The notes beneath the pieces are model-generated. The model did no database searches, was not told the origin of the DNA, and was given only the letters and a program-made list of their open reading frames with translations. Positions 1 to 8,187 of a stretch of 41,916 nucleotides of DNA are shown one piece after another. The position numbers and the translations under genes were made by a program. Source of the stretch: Clostridia bacterium (GTDB taxonomy: Bacteria; Bacillota; Clostridia; Oscillospirales; CAG-272); NCBI GenBank assembly GCA_017938205.1, contig JAGBCA010000064.1, positions 1 to 41,916 of the forward strand, read 5' to 3'. Each line of letters starts with the position of its first letter. Within the stretch, counting starts at the first letter, position 1.

Positions 1-120
1 CACAACAACCACCGTCACAACCTGGGAATTAAGACCTCCAAGCGCAAGAGAGGTCTGCGTAAGGGCGCGATCCTCAGCGAGAGCTTCGCTCCTATCTACA
101 GAAGCCTGATTCAGAAGTAA
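1..120 (+). CDS. rpmI: 50S ribosomal protein L35 (3' end, truncated by window edge)
   Basis: The frame starting at base 1 is open to a TAA at 118-120 and gives a 39-residue lysine/arginine-rich tail containing TSKRKRGLRKGAILS, which fits the C-terminal part of bacterial L35 (KRKRNLRK-type motif). The start lies outside the window. Its position 33 bases before rplT matches the usual infC-rpmI-rplT order, so infC is expected just upstream. L35 is a component of the large ribosomal subunit. The short length and the edge truncation are the only reasons for less than full confidence. Confidence 0.9.
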   Translation, partial: HNNHRHNLGIKTSKRKRGLRKGAILSESFAPIYRSLIQK

Positions 121-153
121 TCGGCACAACGAGAAATTTGGAGGAAATAGAAA

Positions 154-507
154 ATGGCAAGAGTTAAAGGCGCATTGATGACGCGCAAGAGAAGAAAGAG
201 TGTGCTGAAGGCAGCGAAGGGCTACTGGGGCGCAAAATCCAAGCATTTCAAGATGGCAAAGCAGGCTGTTCTTAAGAGCGGCAACTATGCTTTCACCGGC
301 CGTAAGCTGAAGAAGAGAGATTTCCGTTCTCTTTGGATCGCTCGTATCTCCGCTCAGGCGAAGGTAAACGGCATGAATTATTCCACTCTTATGCACGGCT
401 TGAAGGTAGCCGGCATCGATCTCAACCGCAAGATGCTTGCTGAGATCGCTGTAGCTGATAAGGCTGCATTCGCAACCCTTTGCGAGAAGGCTAAGGCTGC
501 TCTGTAA
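154..507 (+). CDS. rplT: 50S ribosomal protein L20
   Basis: This 117-residue protein begins [19 protein letters not shown] and carries the conserved L20 segments [10 protein letters not shown] and [11 protein letters not shown], and its length is normal for L20. L20 binds 23S rRNA and is needed early in assembly of the large subunit; in several bacteria it also represses its own operon. A GGAGG ribosome binding site lies at 140-144, nine bases before the ATG. It follows rpmI and is closed by a strong intrinsic terminator at 518-560, so it is the last gene of the infC-rpmI-rplT transcript. Confidence 0.98.
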   Translation: MARVKGALMTRKRRKSVLKAAKGYWGAKSKHFKMAKQAVLKSGNYAFTGRKLKKRDFRSLWIARISAQAKVNGMNYSTLMHGLKVAGIDLNRKMLAEIAVADKAAFATLCEKAKAAL

Positions 508-517
508 GAAATTTTTT

Positions 518-560
518 GATTCCCGATCGGCCGCATGGCAACGATCGGGAATCTTTCTTT
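518..560 (+). terminator. Intrinsic terminator after rplT
   Basis: A perfect 12-bp stem pairs GATTCCCGATCG (518-529) with CGATCGGGAATC (542-553), and the RNA then runs into TTTCTTT. It ends the ribosomal protein operon. An upstream ATG at 535 in frame with the next gene sits in the loop of this hairpin, which argues against that codon being a start. Confidence 0.9.
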
Positions 561-630
561 ATACGCAAAAAAATGCAATAAATGCAAACATATATTTGCA
601 AATAATGGTAAAAACGGGAGGATTTTTCTC

Positions 631-1467
631 GTGATAGTACAAAATGAAGTGTTGAAAAGTCGCCAGAACCAAACGGTAAAATGGGCGGCATCGCTCCAGT
701 CGAAAAAGGGAAGAGAGGAGAGCGGATGCTTTCTCTGCGAGGGAGAAAAGCTTGCAAGAGAGGCCGCGGCAGCACACCTGCCTGTATCGCATATTTTTCT
801 TTCGGAGGATAGAAGAGAGCAGCTTGAGGGAGAGCTTCTCTCGCTTTTTTCTGATAAAATATTTGAAAATACTAAGCTATTCATCGTCAGTGAGGAATGC
901 TTTTGTAAAATTTCTTCGGAAATTGCCCCTCAAGGCGTAATAACTATAATAAAATATCTTGACTTTTTTAAAAATAAGGATATAATATATAAGGAAGACT
1001 TTTTTCTTGCGCCGGGTGAGCGTGCTTTGGCGCTCTCCTCGATCCGCGATCCCGGAAATCTCGGATCGGTGATCCGCAGTGCGGTTGCCTTTGGAATTGA
1101 GCATCTTGTGCTGAGTGACGATTGCGTGAGCATCTATAATCCGAAAACGGTTCGCAGTGCAATGGGGAGCCTTTTCCGTATCAAGGTCACCGTTGTGAAG
1201 GATTTTCTTTCCTTCCTCTCGGCGGCTCGTGCTGTGGGAAGGCACGTATATTCTGCGGAGCTTTCGCAAACGGCGCGCCCCATCGGTGAGCTTTCGCTGA
1301 AAAGAGATTCGATCGTCGTGATCGGAAATGAGGGGCACGGCGTTTCCGAGGAAGTCAGCCGCGCGTGTGAATGCGGGCTTTACATTCCGATCTCCGAAAA
1401 AACGGAGTCCCTCAATGCGTCGGTTGCCGCCGCGATCCTTATGTGGGAGCAGAGCAAGGCGGAATAA
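631..1467 (+). CDS. TrmH/SpoU-family RNA 2'-O-ribose methyltransferase
   Basis: The 278-residue product carries the three SPOUT (SpoU) motifs: DPGNLGSVIRSA (motif 1), VVIGNEGHGVS (motif 2) and IPISEKTESLNASVAAAIL (motif 3), which together form the knotted SAM-binding site. Members methylate a ribose 2'-OH in rRNA or tRNA; this one resembles the 23S rRNA methyltransferases often found beside rplT in Firmicutes, but the target base cannot be read from sequence. I choose the GTG at 631 because a GGGAGGA site lies at 616-622 and because the longer reading (ATG 535) starts inside the rplT terminator loop. The N-terminal part (about residues 1-110) is a poorly conserved substrate-binding region, as usual. 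It is followed 23 bases later by dprA. Confidence 0.9.
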   Translation: MIVQNEVLKSRQNQTVKWAASLQSKKGREESGCFLCEGEKLAREAAAAHLPVSHIFLSEDRREQLEGELLSLFSDKIFENTKLFIVSEECFCKISSEIAPQGVITIIKYLDFFKNKDIIYKEDFFLAPGERALALSSIRDPGNLGSVIRSAVAFGIEHLVLSDDCVSIYNPKTVRSAMGSLFRIKVTVVKDFLSFLSAARAVGRHVYSAELSQTARPIGELSLKRDSIVVIGNEGHGVSEEVSRACECGLYIPISEKTESLNASVAAAILMWEQSKAE

Positions 1468-1490
1468 TTTGAAATTCACGGGAGGTGCAA

Positions 1491-2750
1491 ATGGAGAATC
1501 TTTTATATTGGGTTTGGCTATCGCTGTGTTGCACGCCCGGATACACGACCTTTGATAAGCTGATCGCGGAGCTGGATACGCCCGAAAGGATCTTTGCCGC
1601 TACGGAGTCGGAGATCTCCTCCTGCATAGGCGAGCGTGTCAGAGATTATACTATGCTCGTGCGCAAGGATCTGACTGCCGCAAAAGAGGTCTTGGATTTT
1701 TGCATACGTCATAAGGTCGGAATTTTAACCTATGCGGATGCTGCATATCCCGAGTCGCTTCGCTCCATCGTCGGCTCACCCGTGCTCTTGTATTATCGCG
1801 GTCAGCTTCCCGATTTTGAAAGTCTATGTCCGATCGCCGTGGTCGGCAATCGGAAAATGTCGGCCTACGGTCAGAAAAGTGCGTTCACCATTGCCGCAGA
1901 TCTTGCGCGCGCCGGTGCAACAGTCGTTTCGGGTATGGCGAAGGGGGTTGACGCGATGGCAATGGCGGGTGCCCTTTCCGAAGAGGGGCGTGTGATCGCC
2001 TTTCTCGGATCCGGAATTGACATCTGCTATCCCGAGGAGCATCTGACACTTGCGCGGGAAACCGTGAAAAATGGCTGTATTATGACCGAGTATGCACCCG
2101 GCACACCGCCCGAACGCTTTAATTTTCCCAAGCGTAACCGCTTGATCAGCGGTGTTTCTGCCGCTACGCTCATGATCGAGGGTAAGGAGAGGAGCGGCGG
2201 TATGATCACCGCGCGGCACGCCATGGCACAAAACCGTCCGGTCTACGCCCTGCCCGGAAACGTTGACAGTCCGGGAAGTGCCGCAACGCACCTTTTGCTG
2301 CGTGGCGGCGCAAGGCTTCTTACCTCGGCGGATGACGTGGTGAGAGATCTTGAGGATACATATCGCGGAATCCTGAATCCGTTTGCCATGGCATCGGCAG
2401 AGCCTGCGGATATGGAGCCTGTGCTTCGCCGCCTCGCACTGAACGGATGCGAAGAGAAGAAAAAGGGTCTCGGCGCACTCTTTTCACGGAAAAGCGCCGC
2501 TTCAAGGGAGAAAGAGGTGGAGATCGAGACGGATGCGCAGGATTTTGCGGATCCGATCCTATCGTCGATGGATCCCGAGGCAAGGCGTGTATATGAAGCG
2601 ATCCCCGAGGAAGGGGATTGCCCGCTTGAAGCGCTTTGTGGCGAACATCTTCCGCTTCGCACGGTCATGAAATATCTTTTAAAGTTGGAAATCAAAGGGC
2701 TGATCACCATGCTCCCCGGTGAGCGTGTTAAAAGAGCCCGATCATTATAA
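1491..2750 (+). CDS. dprA: DNA processing protein DprA
   Basis: DprA loads RecA on incoming single-stranded DNA during natural transformation. The Rossmann core is clear: VVGNRKMSAYG, VVSGMAKGVDAMAM, the GSGIDICYPEEH stretch, FPKRNRLISG, and SGGMITARHAMAQ. A C-terminal winged-helix-like segment follows after a charged linker (about residues 300-350). Length 419 residues is on the long side for DprA because of that linker. ATG 1491 has GGGAGG five bases upstream; the GTG at 1485 overlaps that site and is unlikely to be the start. The gene precedes topA, the usual Firmicutes arrangement. Presence of dprA does not by itself prove competence. Confidence 0.95.
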   Translation: MENLLYWVWLSLCCTPGYTTFDKLIAELDTPERIFAATESEISSCIGERVRDYTMLVRKDLTAAKEVLDFCIRHKVGILTYADAAYPESLRSIVGSPVLLYYRGQLPDFESLCPIAVVGNRKMSAYGQKSAFTIAADLARAGATVVSGMAKGVDAMAMAGALSEEGRVIAFLGSGIDICYPEEHLTLARETVKNGCIMTEYAPGTPPERFNFPKRNRLISGVSAATLMIEGKERSGGMITARHAMAQNRPVYALPGNVDSPGSAATHLLLRGGARLLTSADDVVRDLEDTYRGILNPFAMASAEPADMEPVLRRLALNGCEEKKKGLGALFSRKSAASREKEVEIETDAQDFADPILSSMDPEARRVYEAIPEEGDCPLEALCGEHLPLRTVMKYLLKLEIKGLITMLPGERVKRARSL

Positions 2751-2763
2751 TTTTATCTTCGTA

Positions 2764-2801
2764 AGAAAGGAAAAGGCCGAGGCGCTCGGCCGCCCCAGAG
2801 T
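2764..2801 (+). promoter_or_regulatory. Hairpin between a Shine-Dalgarno-like site and the topA start
   Basis: A purine-rich AAAGGA-type sequence at 2766-2771 is about 30 bases from the topA ATG, too far for normal use. Between them is a perfect 7-bp hairpin, GGCCGAG (2775-2781) with CTCGGCC (2785-2791) and a 3-base loop. Folding of this hairpin would shorten the effective gap to about 13 bases. No other good ribosome binding site is seen nearer the ATG. The role is inference. Confidence 0.4.
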
Positions 2802-5066
2802 ATGTCCAATTTAGTCATCGTAGAGTCCCCCGCAAAAGCAAATACCATCAAGAGCTATCTCGGCTCAGGCTATAAGGTCATCGCCTCCAAGGGCCATATC
2901 CGCGATCTGCCCAAGAGCAGTCTCGGAATTGATGTGGAGAACGGCTTCGCACCGCATTATATCAACATTCGCGGTAAAGGCGACGTGATCAAGGAGCTGA
3001 AAAAGGAAGCAAAGAATGCAGGAAAGATCTTCCTTGCAACGGACCCTGACCGTGAGGGAGAGGCAATTTCCTGGCATATCGCGGGTCAGCTCGGTATTCC
3101 TGCCGACAAGGCCTGCCGCGTCACCTTCAACGAGGTAACCAAAACCGCCGTCAAGGAGGCCATCCGCCACCCCCGCGTGATCAACGAGGATCTCGTGAAT
3201 TCGCAGGAGGCGCGCCGCATTCTGGACCGTCTGATCGGCTTCAGCTTAAGCCCGATCCTTTGGAAAAATATCAAGAGCGGACTTTCGGGCGGCCGCGTAC
3301 AGTCTGCCGCCGTGCGTATCATCACCGAGCGGGAGGCAGAGATCCGTGCCTTCACCGCGCAGGAGTATTGGACGGTGGATGCAACCCTCGTTACCGAGGA
3401 CGGTGAGGGGCTTGAGGTAAAGCTCTTTGGAAACAAGGACGGAAAGATCAAAATTTCCGATGAAAAAACCGCATCCGAAATCGAGGCTAAGGTGCGCGCA
3501 GGCCGCTTCAAGGCCGTGTCCGTGCGCCATGCCGAAAAGCAGAAGCAGCCCGCCCCCCCCTTCACGACCGCAACGCTGCAGCAGGAGGCCTCCCGTAAGC
3601 TCGGCTTCCAAACGCAGAAGATCATGAAGGTCGCGCAGGAGCTTTACGACGGCTTGAATCTCGGTGCAGAGTTCGGCGGAACGCAGGGTCTTATCACCTA
3701 TATGCGTACGGATTCGCAGAGGATCTCGGTTTCCGCGCAGGAATCCGCGGCCGCCTTTATCCGTGAAAATTACGGTGAGGACTGTCTTCCCGCTACGCAG
3801 AGAGCCTATAAAACCGAGCAGGGCGCACAGGATGCGCACGAGGCGATCCGTCCCTCCAACGTTCTGATCCAGCCCAAGCTCGTGCGCAAGATCCTCACCT
3901 CGGACCAGTACCGCCTTTATAAGCTGATCTGGGAGCGCTTTATTGCCAGCCAGATGGCCGCTGCGGTTCTGGATACGGTGTCCGTGGATTTTGAGAACGC
4001 GGGCTATATTTTCAAGGCGGGCGGATACACGGTGAAATTCCGCGGTTATATGTCCGTATACGATAATACCGAGGAGGACGTGGCGCAGGATACGGAGGTC
4101 AACTTTGCACGCCTGCCGCAGATCCGCGAGGGGCAGATTCTTGCCTGCCGCGACCTGCAGAGCGAGCAGCATTTCACGGAGCCGCCTGCAAGATACACGG
4201 AGGCCTCCCTCGTCAAGTTCTTCAAGGAGAACGGCATCGGCCGCCCCTCCACCTATGCGCAGATCATTCAGATCATCATCTCTCGCGGCTACGTGAAGAG
4301 AGATGGCAAGGTTCTTGTGGCAACGCCGCTCGGCGAGATCACCACGAGCTTTATGCACACCCATTTTCCCGAGATCATCGACTACGAGTTTACCGCCGAT
4401 ATGGAAAATAAATTAGACTCGATCGAGAGTAAGGAAAACACCATTTACGGCATCCTCTCGAGCTTTTGGGAGAAGTTTTCGGCAGAGCTTGAAAAGGCCT
4501 CCGAGGCAGATGCAAAGGTTGAGGTCAAACTTCCCACGGAGGAGAGCAATATCCCCTGCGAGAAGTGCGGCGCTATGATGGTATACAAAAACGGTCGCTT
4601 CGGCAAGTTCCTCGCTTGCCCGAATTATCCCGCCTGCCGCAATACCAAGGCGGTGGATAAAAACGGCTCGATCGTTGAAAAGGAGGAAACGAAGCCGACG
4701 CTTGCGGGCTTTTCCTGTGAGCTTTGCGGCGGTGAGATGGTCGTGAGAAACGGTCGATACGGTACCTTCTATGCTTGTATCAACTATCCCACCTGTACCT
4801 TCACAAAGCAAAAGGTCACCGAGCTTGCCGCCCCCTGTCCCCGTTGCGGCTCCAAGCTCTTTGCAAGACACGGCAAGAGCAAAACGCTCTTTTACAGCTG
4901 TGAAAAATATCCCGATTGTGATTTTTCCTCCTGGGATATGCCCTTGGATGAAAAATGCCCCGATTGCGGGGAAATGCTCTTCTACCGCAAGAGCCGTCGC
5001 AGCGTGATCTGCAAGAACAAAAAATGCGGCTATAAGAGCGAGGAAGAGCGCACGGTAATCGAATGA
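2802..5066 (+). CDS. topA: DNA topoisomerase I (type IA)
   Basis: TopA relaxes negative supercoils by passing a strand through a transient single-strand break. The 754-residue protein starts with the TOPRIM domain (MSNLVIVESPAKANTIKSYL, then ATDPDREGEAISWH), continues with the toroid domains, and has the active-site motif GLITYMRTDS with catalytic tyrosine at residue 300. The C-terminus contains four successive CxxC...C zinc-ribbon modules (from CEKCGAMM, CELCGGEM, CPRCGSKL and CPDCGEML), a typical Firmicutes layout. It follows dprA by 51 bases and overlaps trmFO through ATGA, so the three are probably cotranscribed. The start is fixed by family alignment; the ribosome binding site is unusual and treated separately. 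Confidence 0.98.
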   Translation: MSNLVIVESPAKANTIKSYLGSGYKVIASKGHIRDLPKSSLGIDVENGFAPHYINIRGKGDVIKELKKEAKNAGKIFLATDPDREGEAISWHIAGQLGIPADKACRVTFNEVTKTAVKEAIRHPRVINEDLVNSQEARRILDRLIGFSLSPILWKNIKSGLSGGRVQSAAVRIITEREAEIRAFTAQEYWTVDATLVTEDGEGLEVKLFGNKDGKIKISDEKTASEIEAKVRAGRFKAVSVRHAEKQKQPAPPFTTATLQQEASRKLGFQTQKIMKVAQELYDGLNLGAEFGGTQGLITYMRTDSQRISVSAQESAAAFIRENYGEDCLPATQRAYKTEQGAQDAHEAIRPSNVLIQPKLVRKILTSDQYRLYKLIWERFIASQMAAAVLDTVSVDFENAGYIFKAGGYTVKFRGYMSVYDNTEEDVAQDTEVNFARLPQIREGQILACRDLQSEQHFTEPPARYTEASLVKFFKENGIGRPSTYAQIIQIIISRGYVKRDGKVLVATPLGEITTSFMHTHFPEIIDYEFTADMENKLDSIESKENTIYGILSSFWEKFSAELEKASEADAKVEVKLPTEESNIPCEKCGAMMVYKNGRFGKFLACPNYPACRNTKAVDKNGSIVEKEETKPTLAGFSCELCGGEMVVRNGRYGTFYACINYPTCTFTKQKVTELAAPCPRCGSKLFARHGKSKTLFYSCEKYPDCDFSSWDMPLDEKCPDCGEMLFYRKSRRSVICKNKKCGYKSEEERTVIE

Positions 5067-6439
5067 TGGCAGAAAATAAAATAACGGTAATCGGCGCAGG
5101 ACTTGCAGGCTGTGAGGCTGCGTGGCAGGCGGCAGAGCTTGGCGTTCGTGTGGAGCTGTACGAGATGAAGCCGAAACGTTTTTCTCCCGCGCACCATAGC
5201 GAGGGCTTTGCGGAGCTTGTTTGCTCCAATTCCTTACGCTCGAATCAAACGGACAATGCGGTCGGACTTCTGAAGGCGGAGCTTTCCGCGCTCGGATCTC
5301 TGATCATGGAGGCCGCCCATGCCACCGAGGTGCCCGCCGGCTCGGCGCTCGCCGTCAATCGCGAGGCCTTCAGCGCCTATATCACAGAAAGAATTAAAAA
5401 TCATAAAAATATCACCGTGCATTACGAGGAGGTCGAAAAAATTCCCGAGGAGGGAATCGTCGTCGTGGCCTCCGGCCCATTGACCTCGGATGCGCTGGCA
5501 GAGGATATCCGCCGTATTACGGGCGGGGAAGGGCTGCATTTCTTCGATGCCGCCGCCCCGATCGTGGATTTTGCGAGCATCGATACCTCGGTGGCCTTCT
5601 TCGCCTCCCGATGGGGGAAGGGCGAGCCGACCGACTATCTGAATTGCCCCATGACGAAGGAGCAGTACGACCGCTTTTACGAGGCCTTGATCAGCGCCGA
5701 GGTCGCTCCTTTGAAGGAATTTGACCGTGAAGAGCAAAAGGAGCTGACTGTTTTTGAGGGCTGTATGCCCGTGGAGGTCATGGCCTCTCGCGGATACGAT
5801 ACGCTTCGCTTCGGCCCGATGAAGCCTGTCGGACTTCCGCTCCCCGAAACGGGAGAGGATGCCTTCGCTACCGTGCAGCTTCGCCGCGAGAATAAGGAGG
5901 GCACGATGTATAACATCGTCGGCTTCCAGACGCATCTCACCTTTGGCGAGCAAAAGCGTGTGTTCGGTCTCATTCCCGGCCTCGAAAACGCCGTCTATTT
6001 TCGGTACGGTGTGATGCATCGCAATACTTATCTCAATTCTCCCGGTCTCTTGGATGAGACCTACGCCATGCTTGACCGTCCCACCCTGCGCTTTGCCGGG
6101 CAGATGACGGGCGTGGAGGGATACGTGGAGTCCACGTCCTCCGGCTTCGTTGCAGGCGTAAACGCCGCCCTTGCCGCACTTGGCAGGGAGCGTGCGATCT
6201 TTCCGCGAGAAACGGTCATCGGTGCGCTTGCGCACTACGTCCGTGACGGTGGGATCAGTAAGAATTTTCAACCTATGAATGCCAATTTCGGCATTATAGC
6301 ACCCTTTGAAAAAAAAGTTAAAGGAGGAAAGAAGAACAGAAACGCGGCCTATGCGGAGCGATCGTTATCGCTGCTTTCCCGCCCCTTCTGTTTTTCAAAG
6401 CCAACCGATGAAGATCCTGTTGGATGCAATGAGCGGTGA
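5063..6439 (+). CDS. trmFO: Methylenetetrahydrofolate-tRNA (uracil-54-C5)-methyltransferase TrmFO
   Basis: TrmFO makes ribothymidine at position 54 of tRNA, using methylenetetrahydrofolate and FAD. The N-terminal dinucleotide fold is VIGAGLAGCEAAWQAAELG, followed by family motifs HHSEGFAELVCSNSLRSN, LNCPMTKEQYDRFYEALI, FEGCMPVEVMASRGYDTLRF and the C-terminal GQMTGVEGYVESTSSGFVAG. Length 458 is slightly over the usual 435-445 because the tail (SLLSRPFCFSKPTDEDPVGC) reads across the start of plsX. The start ATG at 5063 overlaps the topA stop by the ATGA arrangement; a second ATG follows directly at 5066. Confidence in identity is very high. Confidence 0.97.
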   Translation: MMAENKITVIGAGLAGCEAAWQAAELGVRVELYEMKPKRFSPAHHSEGFAELVCSNSLRSNQTDNAVGLLKAELSALGSLIMEAAHATEVPAGSALAVNREAFSAYITERIKNHKNITVHYEEVEKIPEEGIVVVASGPLTSDALAEDIRRITGGEGLHFFDAAAPIVDFASIDTSVAFFASRWGKGEPTDYLNCPMTKEQYDRFYEALISAEVAPLKEFDREEQKELTVFEGCMPVEVMASRGYDTLRFGPMKPVGLPLPETGEDAFATVQLRRENKEGTMYNIVGFQTHLTFGEQKRVFGLIPGLENAVYFRYGVMHRNTYLNSPGLLDETYAMLDRPTLRFAGQMTGVEGYVESTSSGFVAGVNAALAALGRERAIFPRETVIGALAHYVRDGGISKNFQPMNANFGIIAPFEKKVKGGKKNRNAAYAERSLSLLSRPFCFSKPTDEDPVGCNER

Positions 6440-7442
6440 CAACGCGCCCCTTGAGATCATAAAGGGCGCGGCCATGGCCGCAAAGGCCTATCCGGACCAT
6501 AGCTTGGTTCTGGTGGGCGATGAAAACGTAATATCTGACATCAGCGTAAAGCATAATATTTCTCTGGAGGGCATCGAGATCCTTCACGCGCCCACCGCCA
6601 TCACGATGGAGGACAAGCCTCTTGCAGTCGTGCGTGAAAAGCGCGATTCCTCTATGAGTGTGGGACTCAAGCAGCTGAGCCTCGGAGAGGGAGAGGCATT
6701 CGTGAGCGCAGGCAATACGGGCGCTCTTATCACGGGTGCTACCCTGATCGTCAAGCGTATCAAGGGCATCAACCGCCCCGCGATCGGAACGGTCATTCCT
6801 CTCGATAACCCCATCCTTCTGATCGATGCAGGTGCAAACCTTACGGTCACCTCGGATAATATCTGTCAGTTCGCCTTTATGGGCGCAAAGTATATGGAGC
6901 GTGTCTATGGGATCGACCGTCCGCGTGTCGGCCAGCTCAACAACGGAACGGAGTATAATAAGGGTAACGCTTTGCAGGTTGAATCCTTTCAGCTTCTCTC
7001 CGAGAGTGGCTTAAACTTCGTTGGAAACGTGGAGTCAAAGGCACTTCCTTTTAACGTATGCGACGTGCTTGTGACCGATGGCTTCACGGGCAATATTCTC
7101 CTCAAGAGCATCGAGGGTATGGGTAAGTTTATGCTCCATACCTTGAAGGACGTTCTGTATACCAATCTTGCCACTAAGGTCTCCGCGTTGACGATGAAGG
7201 ATAAGATCAAGGAGATGAAGCATCGCTTTGATGCCTCGGAGCACGGCGGCGCGCCCCTGCTCGGTATCAGTCGCCCCGTCATCAAGGCACACGGCTCGTC
7301 GGATGCCAACGCGATCAAAAACGCAGTGCGCCAGGCGATCTCCTTCGTGGAGGGCGGTATCAACGACGATATTGCCGCCTTTGCCGAGGACTACGACGAT
7401 AAAAAGCTTCTTGCCGATGCGGAGAAGATTTACGGGTATTAA
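6408..7442 (+). CDS. plsX: Phosphate acyltransferase PlsX
   Basis: PlsX converts acyl-ACP to acyl-phosphate, the first committed step of the PlsX/PlsY route to phosphatidic acid. The 344-residue product begins MKILLDAMSGDNAP, matching the family start MxIAxDAMGGDxAP except for serine in place of the first glycine of the GGD pair, and contains the core SAGNTGALITGAT and TDGFTGNILLKSIEG segments. The start at 6408 overlaps trmFO by 32 bases in another frame. A strong AAAGGAGG lies at 6319-6326, but no start codon is well placed behind it (nearest in-frame ATG 6351, about 25 bases on), so translation is probably coupled to trmFO. acpP, often next to plsX and rnc, is absent here. Confidence 0.95.
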   Translation: MKILLDAMSGDNAPLEIIKGAAMAAKAYPDHSLVLVGDENVISDISVKHNISLEGIEILHAPTAITMEDKPLAVVREKRDSSMSVGLKQLSLGEGEAFVSAGNTGALITGATLIVKRIKGINRPAIGTVIPLDNPILLIDAGANLTVTSDNICQFAFMGAKYMERVYGIDRPRVGQLNNGTEYNKGNALQVESFQLLSESGLNFVGNVESKALPFNVCDVLVTDGFTGNILLKSIEGMGKFMLHTLKDVLYTNLATKVSALTMKDKIKEMKHRFDASEHGGAPLLGISRPVIKAHGSSDANAIKNAVRQAISFVEGGINDDIAAFAEDYDDKKLLADAEKIYGY

Positions 7443-7485
7443 ACCGTAGCAGAACTTATAATTTGATCAAGAAAGGAGGCTGCTC

Positions 7486-8187
7486 ATGGCGATCGGAAAG
7501 GATCTTTCGCTTTTAGAAAAGCGGCTCGGGTATCGGTTTTCGGATCCCGCACTCTTGGAAAATGCCCTGACGCACGCCTCATACGCAAACGAATGCGAGG
7601 CAAGGGGCATTCATCTGCCCTCCAACGAGCGGCTGGAGTTTCTCGGAGACGCCGTACTCCAGATCGTGATCTCGCATTATCTGTATCTTGAAAACAAAAC
7701 CCTTGCGGAAGGGGATCTGACGAGGGTGCGCCGCCAGCTCGTATGCACGAAAACGCTCAGCGAGATCGCGCTCTCGCTCTCTCTCGGTGATTATCTGCAT
7801 CTCGGAAACGGGGAGGAGGCAAATGCCTGTCGCACGCGCCCGAAGGTGCTGGCAGATGCAATGGAAGCCGTGATCGGTGCAATGTATCTTGACGATGCGG
7901 AGAAATGCCGTTCGGTGCTTCTTGCGCTACTGATCCCGCACATTCCGCTCTCTCATGTGCCGATCGAGGATGCAAAAACACGCCTGCAGCAGCTTGTGGA
8001 GCAGGACGGTGCATCCGATCTTTCGTACGAGGTGGAGAGAGAGGACGGTCCCGATCACGCAAAAACCTTCACCGTGGTAGCAAGGATCAATAACAATACC
8101 GTCGGGCGTGGCTCGGCAAGCAGTAAAAAGGATGCGGAAATGCAGGCGGCGGCCGCCGCGCTTTCTCTCTTCGGAATAAAAGAATGA
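7486..8187 (+). CDS. rnc: Ribonuclease III
   Basis: RNase III cleaves double-stranded RNA in rRNA precursors and structured mRNAs. The 233-residue protein has the signature NERLEFLGD at residues 47-55 with its catalytic Asp, the second acidic cluster in ADAMEAVIGAMYLD, and a C-terminal double-stranded RNA-binding domain (roughly 158-231, from DAKTRLQQLVEQ to the SKKDAEMQAAAAAL helix). AAAGGAGG at 7472-7479 is well placed for ATG 7486. The gene overlaps the downstream radical SAM gene by ATGA, and the plsX-rnc-smc-ftsY order is standard in Firmicutes. Confidence 0.97.
   Translation: MAIGKDLSLLEKRLGYRFSDPALLENALTHASYANECEARGIHLPSNERLEFLGDAVLQIVISHYLYLENKTLAEGDLTRVRRQLVCTKTLSEIALSLSLGDYLHLGNGEEANACRTRPKVLADAMEAVIGAMYLDDAEKCRSVLLALLIPHIPLSHVPIEDAKTRLQQLVEQDGASDLSYEVEREDGPDHAKTFTVVARINNNTVGRGSASSKKDAEMQAAAAALSLFGIKE

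Noticed and set aside
535-631. Earlier ATG start for the RNA methyltransferase
   Set aside because: It lies in the loop of the rplT terminator and has no ribosome binding site; GTG 631 has one.
3246-4364. Minus-strand frame of 372 codons opposite topA
   Set aside because: Antisense shadow of a strongly supported gene; no ribosome binding site or family match.
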